Source: Setaria digitata
Lineage: Eukaryota; Nematoda; Chromadorea; Rhabditida; Setariidae
Assembly (NCBI GenBank): GCA_003640385.1
Contig: RCAB01000711.1
Span: forward strand, 1-24,793
Length of the DNA: 24,793 nucleotides
Direction of reading: 5' to 3'
Under the pieces are notes generated by a model. That model was not told the origin of the DNA. It did no database searches and was given only the letters and a program-made list of their open reading frames with translations. The translations under genes and the position numbers were made by a program. This document shows, in pieces, positions 22,501 through 24,793 of this stretch. How positions within the stretch are numbered: position 1 is the stretch's first letter; every line of letters starts with the position of its first letter.

Positions 22501-22918
22501 TGTTTACACAAAATTTTAATCAACTTATCACTACTGTTTACATAAAATTTTACAAATAATACATATATTTGAAAAAAAAAAAAAAAAAAAAGAAAAAGAA
22601 AGATGAAGGAATTAAATTAACACTTACATATTTTTTGCAATTCATTTACCAGCAAATAAATGTATATCTCTGCTTGGCATGAAAATATCATCTCTGCTAT
22701 TAAATATTGATGCAAACATCTTATCAGTTTATCAGTACTGATTACATTAAAGTGCATAATTTGATAACCTTTAGCTCTCGTAAACGTCTCCTTGCAAGCC
22801 ATTGTCGTACCTGACATTGTATCATAATAATCTTCTGTTTTTGAACAATTTGAAAATGTCTTACCAACCAACCACGCCAATATTTTTGAATTATAATTGC
22901 TTTTTGCTCGTAACGTTG
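2614..22918 (-). CDS. hum-2: Class V unconventional myosin heavy chain, C-terminal 942 codons in 23 exons (5' part outside window)
   Basis: Actin-based cargo motor. Exons in coding order: 22918-22769, 21828-21739, 20995-20913, 20037-19896, 19016-18899, 18604-18500, 17469-17319, 16657-16540, 16352-16225, 15797-15606, 15229-15148, 8378-8325, 7850-7767, 7438-7345, 7012-6896, 6493-6342, 5762-5666, 5436-5293, 5149-5016, 4202-4045, 3663-3495, 3118-2984, 2745-2614. All introns are GT-AG and all phases agree. Residues 1-50 hold two IQ motifs that bind calmodulin-type light chains; 51 to about 535 form the dimerising stalk; about 535-942 form the globular tail that binds cargo adaptors. Stalk and tail lengths are close to those of vertebrate myosin V. 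Recognisable family blocks are the IEARS segment after the last IQ, the RxEE..LR stalk segment, the LPAY...FRY..H and LSLWL tail segments, and YxPxxxFEER near the C terminus. The symbol assumes orthology with C. elegans HUM-2. Class assignment is firm; species is not. Confidence 0.95.
2984..3118 (-). CDS. hum-2: Myosin V exon 22: globular tail C-terminal subdomain
   Basis: Residues 855-899. VMAILQHYAPTDGFEERRLS matches [20 protein letters not shown], followed by FLIKVSERLNARTRANG. The intron before it ends in the minimal atatag. The donor gtaagt is followed directly by about 18 T on the coding strand. Confidence 0.97.
3495..3663 (-). CDS. hum-2: Myosin V exon 21: DIL domain, end
   Basis: Residues 798-854. 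HNVTEVQSWLAANGL, then ETLEPLVQASHLLQSKKDE, match YNVSQLEEWLRDKNL and ETLEPLIQAAQLLQVKKK. Consensus acceptor ttttcag, donor gtaaat. The intron to exon 22, 3119-3494, has short A runs and no other feature. Confidence 0.97.
3700..4010. repeat. Three diverged tandem copies filling the intron between exons 20 and 21
   Basis: Landmarks recur in order: a TACAAATAA-type word near 3731, 3850 and 3951, and a block ending CACTTTAATAAAATT near 3782-3795 and 3896-3910. Unit length is about 100-120 bp with many substitutions. Confidence 0.7.
4045..4202 (-). CDS. hum-2: Myosin V exon 20: DIL domain core
   Basis: Residues 746-798. VFGQMTYWICALALNHLMFR followed by KELCNFEKAIQIK matches [31 protein letters not shown], the signature of the DIL domain. 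It leaves in phase 2; donor gtaaaa. The intron to exon 21 (3664-4044) is largely built of three diverged copies of one unit. Confidence 0.97.
4600..5036. repeat. About six diverged tandem copies ending in the exon 19 splice donor
   Basis: A unit of about 71-89 bp carrying CCAATTCAATT-type words recurs near 4624, 4698, 4772, 4855, 4926 and 5015. The last copy contains the end of exon 19 and its donor. On the minus strand, the copies near 4698 and 4855 also read AATTG followed by gtgagt or gtaaat, both good donor-like sites. Confidence 0.7.
5016..5149 (-). CDS. hum-2: Myosin V exon 19: DIL region
   Basis: Residues 701-745. VPAILQHES begins the weakly conserved loop between helices; RALDDLIELL (completed by exon 20) aligns with YTLDSILRQLN. 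Its donor gtaggt and last ~20 coding bases are the final copy of a diverged tandem repeat that fills the adjoining part of the 813-bp intron (4203-5015). Confidence 0.95.
5293..5436 (-). CDS. hum-2: Myosin V exon 18: globular tail, start of DIL region
   Basis: Residues 653-701. SFDLTPIRDQLRARVEESFQ and LLKRAIEPVLSPKI match [20 protein letters not shown] and LVRVLENILQPMI of vertebrate myosin V. Phase 1 at both ends. The donor gttatt runs straight into a poly(T) tract on the coding strand. Confidence 0.96.
5666..5762 (-). CDS. hum-2: Myosin V exon 17: globular tail
   Basis: Residues 621-653. DMDVLSLWLVNSWRLLNLLR and QYSGENN match the family segment [24 protein letters not shown]. It leaves in phase 1; donor gtattt. 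Confidence 0.96.
6342..6493 (-). CDS. hum-2: Myosin V exon 16: globular tail, first subdomain
   Basis: Residues 570-620. KPRLARLLTPCLPAYLLLAA followed by FRYYDH matches the family segment KPRG...IPGLPAYILFMCVRHADY. This helical bundle forms part of the cargo-adaptor and head-docking surface in vertebrate myosin V (family knowledge). Donor gtcagt, phase 0. The intron to exon 17, 5763-6341, has no visible feature; a 70-codon plus-strand frame in it is interrupted by A/T runs and looks incidental. Confidence 0.96.
6535..6775. repeat. 120-bp direct repeat flanking the N at 6655
   Basis: Copies at 6535-6654 and 6656-6775 differ at two positions and are separated only by the N. It lies in the intron between exons 15 and 16, so it does not touch the coding frame. 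Confidence 0.95.
6896..7012 (-). CDS. hum-2: Myosin V exon 15: start of globular cargo-binding tail
   Basis: Residues 531-570. EALKKENIEHSSLLEIFNVP leads into FTRILIC, corresponding to the opening of the globular tail in vertebrate myosin V (YKKEDEQKLVKNLI and following). Consensus gtaagt donor, phase 1. The intron to exon 16 (6494-6895) is mostly two copies of a 120-bp direct repeat around an N. Confidence 0.94.
7345..7438 (-). CDS. hum-2: Myosin V exon 14: distal coiled coil
   Basis: Residues 500-531. SLQDKINRQSDELCETRAQL continues the heptads of exon 13; RGYTGRTILSF ends the stalk. It leaves in phase 1 at donor gttaaa. The intron to exon 15, 7013-7344, shows no feature. Confidence 0.92.
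7767..7850 (-). CDS. hum-2: Myosin V exon 13: distal coiled coil
   Basis: Residues 472-499. EIHQQLNQLASENL matches the distal coiled coil of vertebrate myosin V (EI..L..ENL). Phase 0 at both ends, acceptor ttgtag, donor gtatag. The intron to exon 14, 7439-7766, contains two poly(A) runs only. Confidence 0.93.
8325..8378 (-). CDS. hum-2: Myosin V exon 12: 18-codon linker exon
   Basis: Residues 454-471, reading LTFPINDLDGDILSHSRS. The acceptor ctatcag follows a pyrimidine-rich tract, phase is 0 at both ends, and the donor is gtgagt, so it fits between exons 11 and 13. As a symmetric 54-nt exon it could be skipped without breaking the frame. The same frame continues upstream to an ATG, giving an alternative reading listed below. 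The next intron, 7851-8324, has a 15-A/11-T inverted run and nothing else. Confidence 0.75.
8325..8444 (-). CDS. Candidate alternative first exon for a tail-only myosin V isoform
   Basis: Reading exon 12 upstream without splicing gives 40 codons from an ATG at 8444, starting MYSSLNSKSNFLSPPPPSDF and joining in frame to the distal stalk and cargo-binding tail. An in-frame TGA four codons before that ATG, with no usable phase-0 acceptor between them, means that if this longer exon is used it must be a first exon. The upstream 6.8 kb could hold an internal promoter. The simpler view is that this stretch is just the polypyrimidine tract of exon 12. Confidence 0.3.
9680..10095. repeat. GT-rich minisatellite with a 120-bp unit
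   Basis: Two tandem 120-bp units, 9841-9960 and 9961-10080, differ at a single base (9939 versus 10059). About 160 bp of related but diverged GT-rich sequence precedes them. The plus strand is G/T-rich (GTGGGTGTACGTGGGC-type words), so the transcribed strand is CA-rich. GC content is far above the surroundings. Because 120 is a multiple of three, frames stay open on both strands, including a 135-residue His/Thr/Pro repeat frame on the minus strand; I treat these as by-products of the repeat, not genes. Confidence 0.93.
10321..10360. repeat. (AT)n dinucleotide block, inverted
   Basis: Two TATATATATA runs separated by about 15 bases, able to pair as a hairpin. Confidence 0.85.
10627..10655. 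repeat. A13/T16 perfect inverted homopolymer
   Basis: Thirteen A directly followed by sixteen T. A similar A15/T11 junction lies at 8267-8292. Confidence 0.95.
11771..12328. repeat. Diverged tandem duplication of about 270 bp
   Basis: Copy A (11771-12034) and copy B (12041-12328) share ordered words such as GAAATGAAAAA, TTTACATG, GCAATGAATT and the poly(A)-GAAAAA end. Copy B carries an extra stretch of about 35 bases. It lies in the 6.8 kb intron. Confidence 0.8.
13167..13198. repeat. (GA)n microsatellite
   Basis: About 30 bases of nearly pure GA with ATAGAC interruptions at the left end; intronic. Confidence 0.9.
15148..15229 (-). CDS. hum-2: Myosin V exon 11: short coiled coil before the 6.8 kb intron
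   Basis: Residues 426-453. TLTQTIVERNAEIERLENRL is a clear heptad helix. It leaves in phase 0 at a consensus donor, gtaagt. A second acceptor-like ttacag lies 8 nt upstream of the one used, but using it would shift the frame. The intron that follows, 8379-15147, is by far the largest in the window. Confidence 0.92.
15553..15606. repeat. 21-bp direct repeat duplicating the exon 10 splice donor
   Basis: ATAATTATCACATAACTTACT occurs at 15553-15573 and, identically, at 15586-15606; the second copy includes the true donor gtaagt and the last base of exon 10. Using the intronic copy would put a TAA in frame right after the exon. Confidence 0.9.
15606..15797 (-). CDS. hum-2: Myosin V exon 10: stalk helix with acidic Ser/Asp linker
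   Basis: Residues 362-426. RRREEAIELRAILA aligns with the RKEEVLILRSQL stretch of vertebrate myosin V. It is followed by a low-helix, Ser/Asp-rich segment (SRPDSDQWSGVYSDDS, then SDMDDEISLE), probably a flexible hinge and a plausible phosphorylation region (inference). The donor gtaagt lies in a 21-bp direct repeat. The intron to exon 11, 15230-15605, is otherwise unremarkable. Confidence 0.94.
16225..16352 (-). CDS. hum-2: Myosin V exon 9: coiled-coil stalk
   Basis: Residues 320-362, leaving in phase 2. Highly charged helix (LAYTKLKEEMERLVEEK). The acceptor is the minimal atatag and the donor gtaaat. The next intron, 15798-16224, contains one poly(T) run and no recognisable feature. Confidence 0.93.
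16540..16657 (-). CDS. hum-2: Myosin V exon 8: coiled-coil stalk
   Basis: Residues 280-319. Charged helix (ENDRLKSIIDANMLIESLDK) ending RTFEAQRLQ. The acceptor is aacag after a poly(T) run on the coding strand; the donor is gtaata, followed by a TTA/TAA triplet run. The intron to exon 9 is only 187 bp. Confidence 0.93.
17319..17469 (-). CDS. hum-2: Myosin V exon 7: non-helical insert, then coiled coil
   Basis: Residues 230-280. The first half, including LLITGPNGKIITVGGDNN, is rich in Gly, Asn and beta-branched residues and cannot be coiled coil. The second half (EVVLILKQQHIISVLRSK) returns to a helix. This marks a break between two stalk coiled-coil segments. Acceptor ttgcag, donor gtatgc. 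The next intron, 16658-17318, is A/T-rich with poly(A) runs and scattered GATA-like sites; no coding potential seen. Confidence 0.92.
18500..18604 (-). CDS. hum-2: Myosin V exon 6: end of first coiled coil
   Basis: Residues 195-230. It begins as coiled coil (LASEQEISQMREQLLANANL) and ends in a Ser/Pro/Thr/Gly stretch (ASPALSRTG) that probably breaks the helix. The acceptor is ttgtag and the donor gtaaat. The next intron, 17470-18499, is about 1 kb of A/T low complexity with poly(T) runs of up to 26 (18250-18275); I see no exon or repeat unit in it. Confidence 0.92.
18899..19016 (-). CDS. hum-2: Myosin V exon 5: coiled-coil stalk
   Basis: Residues 156-195, leaving in phase 1. The helix pattern continues (LNALNIELSNLRVRYNDL). 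The acceptor is ttttag and the donor gtttga, the fifth consecutive donor with T at intron position 3. The next intron (18605-18898) is short and contains a long poly(A) run. Confidence 0.93.
19125..19330. repeat. Self-complementary TAA/TTA-rich block
   Basis: Runs of ATAATAATAG-type triplets are followed by ATTATTATTA-type triplets, so the two halves can pair imperfectly. It lies in the intron between exons 4 and 5. Confidence 0.75.
19896..20037 (-). CDS. hum-2: Myosin V exon 4: coiled-coil stalk
   Basis: Residues 108-155. Dense in Ala, Glu, Lys and Leu with regular heptads (KAEAENLAAKLKLLEASRKE). The acceptor is ttgcag and the donor gttagt, leaving in phase 0. The next intron, 19017-19895, contains an imperfectly self-complementary TAA/TTA-rich block (19125-19330) and a poly(T) run; nothing coding seen. 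Confidence 0.93.
20262..20483. repeat. 110-bp direct repeat flanking the N at 20372
   Basis: Copies at 20262-20371 and 20374-20483 differ at two positions and are separated by 'nc'. It lies in the intron between exons 3 and 4. Confidence 0.95.
20913..20995 (-). CDS. hum-2: Myosin V exon 3: coiled-coil stalk
   Basis: Residues 81-108, ending in phase 2. It is charged and Ala/Leu-rich (AEADKMRAEMANLDTE) with hydrophobic positions suitable for a coiled coil. The acceptor is acttag and the donor gttttc. The next intron, 20038-20912, contains a 110-bp direct repeat around an N at 20372 (see repeats) and otherwise only A/T-rich low-complexity sequence. Confidence 0.9.
21045..21360. repeat. Four diverged tandem copies of about 90 bp in the intron between exons 2 and 3
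   Basis: The ordered words TATTTTAATT or CATTTTAATT, GAAAA, GAATTTACAAA and later GATTTGAATG or GATATGTTTTT recur near 21050, 21105, 21200 and 21288, with many substitutions. Confidence 0.65.
21739..21828 (-). CDS. hum-2: Myosin V exon 2: start of coiled-coil stalk
   Basis: Residues 51-80. It opens with IEARSVGHLQKLN, the conserved junction between the last IQ and the stalk in class V myosins (vertebrates have IEARS..), and continues as GLENKIISLQQKL, a heptad-like helix. The donor is gttctt, followed at once by a pyrimidine run. The next intron, 20996-21738, holds four diverged copies of a repeat of about 90 bp. Confidence 0.95.
22345..22751. repeat. Diverged duplication just downstream of exon 1
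   Basis: Copy A (about 22345-22513) and copy B (about 22591-22751) share a block with ATATTTTTTGCAATTCATTTA and AAATAAATG words followed by a CTTATCA..TTATCA tail. Within copy A the tail is itself duplicated as two 34-bp units (22485-22518 and 22519-22552) differing at one base. Confidence 0.85.
22769..22918 (-). CDS. hum-2: Myosin V exon 1 of window: last two IQ motifs
   Basis: Residues 1-50. The first motif, IQKYWRGWLVR (residues 10-20), fits IQxxxRGxxxR perfectly. The second, IQCQVRQWLAR (33-43), lacks the Gly. They are 23 residues apart, the normal spacing for the IQ5/IQ6 pair of myosin V. It enters in phase 0 after ttttag and leaves in phase 0 at a weak donor, gttatc. The next intron, 21829-22768, holds two copies of a diverged duplication and a 34-bp tandem repeat, listed separately. 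Confidence 0.95.
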
Positions 22919-23289
22919 CTAAAAATTATTTTTTTGTAATTATTATAAACTAGCAAAATTAAAATTAGACTAAAAATGAAAATCATTGTCAATTTAATGA
23001 GGAAAAGGTAGAAAAAAAAGAAATGATTATTCGAGAAATTTACAAATAAAATTTTAATTCAAAATATTTTCATGAATTAAATTTTCCATATTTTTTGTTT
23101 TAAATTGTAGTTCCTTTTTTTTTCCAATTTTCAATTGTTTTTTTTTTAAATTAAATTAAATTTGTTACAAGTGGAACACATTATTGTTGAACTAAATAAA
23201 AATATCCGATAATTTTCTATTTATTTTGAAATCAAATAAATTTCAAGAGTTTAATGTGACAGGAAAAGAGGTTACAATTATATCGTGAT

Positions 23290-23640
23290 ATAACTGATTG
23301 CAAAATTATCATATGATAATAGGAAGAGCTCTGACACTGTTTAAGTTAATTTGATAGTAACTGATAGAGATAAAATTTCTTTTCAATTTATTTAAATGAT
23401 AAAAGGAGTCATGGTGAGGGAATTTAGTCTAATCTGAATTCGCTAATAATGCTATTTATCAGACTTGAAAAATAATCTCTGGATGTCACTTTCAGCTTAA
23501 CTAAATAGCAAGCTTGATAATAATACCTTATTATTTAAAAATCCTGATAGCATTTGATCGAATTTAATGATAAAATGATAAAATTAATGATAAAAATTTA
23601 ATGATAAAAAGTATATGTGGAGAAAAAAAAAATGATAAAT
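23290..23640. promoter_or_regulatory. Cluster of GATA motifs in the IQ-region intron
   Basis: By hand count about 13 GATA on the plus strand and 3 on the minus strand within 350 bp, several as TGATAA. Part of the cluster is a short AATGATAAAA tandem. GATA factors are major gut and hypodermal regulators in nematodes; function here is only a possibility. Confidence 0.3.
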
Positions 23641-23734
23641 AAATAATAAAACGAATGAATTAAGTAAATTATTAACAAACTAATGAGTAAGCAATAAGTA
23701 ATATTGAACAAATAATTCAAGAAAATGATTTCAC

Positions 23735-23803
23735 ATCTCGATTCAAACTATTTGTAAAAGCATTTTGGATCCGAAAAATTCGTCTACGACGCACAATTTT
23801 CAC
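23735..23803 (-). CDS. hum-2: Possible additional IQ-region exon upstream of exon 1
   Basis: A 69-nt open segment, less A/T-rich than its surroundings, reads VKIVRRRRIFRIQNAFTNSL and ends NRD. Its donor gtgaaa is phase 0 and fits exon 1. IQNAFTNSLNR has the spacing of an IQ motif with the RG pair replaced by TN. Against it: the acceptor ataaag is poor, and the distance from this IQ to the next would be 21 residues where 25 is expected. Flanking stretches 22919-23734 and 23804-24793 otherwise look intronic. Confidence 0.35.
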
Positions 23804-24737
23804 CTTTATAATGGCCAAGCAAAAAAAAAAATTTAATATTTTTCGAGAAAAATAATAAAAATGATTTTCATTGACACAGTGATGATAGACTGCATTAGAA
23901 TGAGTGGGTTAAAAAAGAGAAAAAAATGAATTGACCTTCAAAAATTTCCATACAATTTTATTAAATTAGCCAATGAGAAAAAAAAAAAAAACAAAAAAGA
24001 AGAAAAAATGAAAAAAAAAAAAAAACTTATCGACAGCAGTTTAGAAAGAATATTTATTACCCAGTACCTGAATAATCATCTCAAATATGACAGAAAATAT
24101 TGCTGAAATTTCTCAATGTTTAGTGTCTTTTCTTTTGCTTTTTTTTTTTTTTTTTTCTTAGATATAAACTAATTTTAGGTCAGAAAAGGTATTTTTTCCT
24201 CCTCGTTGAAATAAATATATAATACTTATAAAGTAATTCCAATAAAAATTATTCATGAAAATTTCAAAATTTCAAAATGATTATATTTTTCCAGTATTTA
24301 GGACAGATATTTTATAATATTTAAATGATTTGTGAAAAAAAAATTTTTTTTTCTTTTCCTCTTTCAGATAGTTATCTGTCTATCTGATAAATTGTTTAGC
24401 TTCATAGGCATTACTTTGTTCCATTGTGAAAAAAAGACCACTTTAAAAAGGAACATTTCTATAATACCCAACAGGATTATTGATAAAAATTATCACAGCT
24501 GTTAAAAAATTTTATCATCACTAATTTAAATCATTGAATTTAATCTTATTTCTGGAGTGATATTTCCGAAATTTAATTTCATAAATAAAAATTCTGAAAG
24601 AGATCTCGAAATGATAAACTGCAATATATAATCTGCACCAATTATTATCCTAGCAAAAGATTTTCATACAGTATTAAAAAGCAAAAAAGTAAGCAATTTT
24701 GTATTTTAATTAAATTTATCACGCATAATATGATTAA

Positions 24738-24771
24738 GATTGCTTGCAGTGATAATTAACTGCATGCAATC
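24738..24771. repeat. 13-bp inverted repeat with 8-base loop
   Basis: GATTGCTTGCAGT and ACTGCATGCAATC pair with one mismatch around GATAATTA. It sits in a patch that is less A/T-rich than its surroundings, close to the window edge. Confidence 0.8.
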
Positions 24772-24793
24772 ACTATGTCTTGCACTGTCAGAA

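Noticed and set aside
24060..24100. Micro-exon between tttcag and gtactg reading IFSVIFEMIIQ
   Set aside because: Good splice-like words and phase 0 exit, but no similarity to the myosin neck or converter and too short to judge.
24719..24792. Open minus-strand frame running to the window edge (SDSARHSDCMQLI...)
   Set aside because: Only about 25 codons, no resemblance to the myosin motor end or IQ motifs, and overlaps an inverted repeat.
1..24793. Transposons, tRNA or rRNA genes, CRISPR arrays, operon-type gene clusters
   Set aside because: No transposase or reverse-transcriptase frame, terminal repeats with target duplication, cloverleaf or conserved rRNA sequence could be recognised.

Overview
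This window is AT-rich eukaryotic DNA with many spliced exons, and almost all of it is one minus-strand gene. I joined 23 exons by hand (22918 down to 2614). Every junction keeps reading phase and the result is an uninterrupted 942-codon frame. The product is the C-terminal half of a class V unconventional myosin heavy chain: the last two calmodulin-binding IQ motifs, about 480 residues of coiled-coil stalk, and a complete globular cargo-binding tail with its DIL (dilute) region. The motor head and first IQ motifs should lie beyond base 24793. Short TTTTCAG/TTTTAG acceptors without long pyrimidine tracts, small exons, modest introns and strong A/T bias suggest a nematode, perhaps a clade III (filarial-type) species. 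The taxon is an inference. The C. elegans class V myosin is hum-2, and I use that symbol on the assumption of orthology.

Layout: 1-1080 is the only sizeable stretch with few homopolymers. It may hold the last exons of a neighbouring gene, but frames are open on both strands and I cannot settle it. 1080-2613 is spacer and probable 3' UTR. 2614-7012 carries the cargo-binding tail (exons 23-15). 7345-8378 carries the distal stalk (exons 14-12). 8379-15147 is one 6.8 kb intron with a GT-rich 120-bp minisatellite, a diverged tandem duplication and a candidate internal first exon at its 3' end. 15148-21828 carries the stalk (exons 11-2). 22769-22918 encodes the two IQ motifs. 23735-23803 may be another IQ-region exon. 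The remainder up to 24793 looks intronic.

The most notable signal is how the introns are built. Several consist largely of diverged local tandem duplications, and some repeats include the splice donor and the exon end, leaving several donor-like copies in the intron. All three N bases sit exactly between a pair of near-identical direct repeats, which marks them as unmerged contig overlaps and not biology. I see no operon, tRNA, rRNA, CRISPR array or intact transposon, and no clear evidence of a new biological system.
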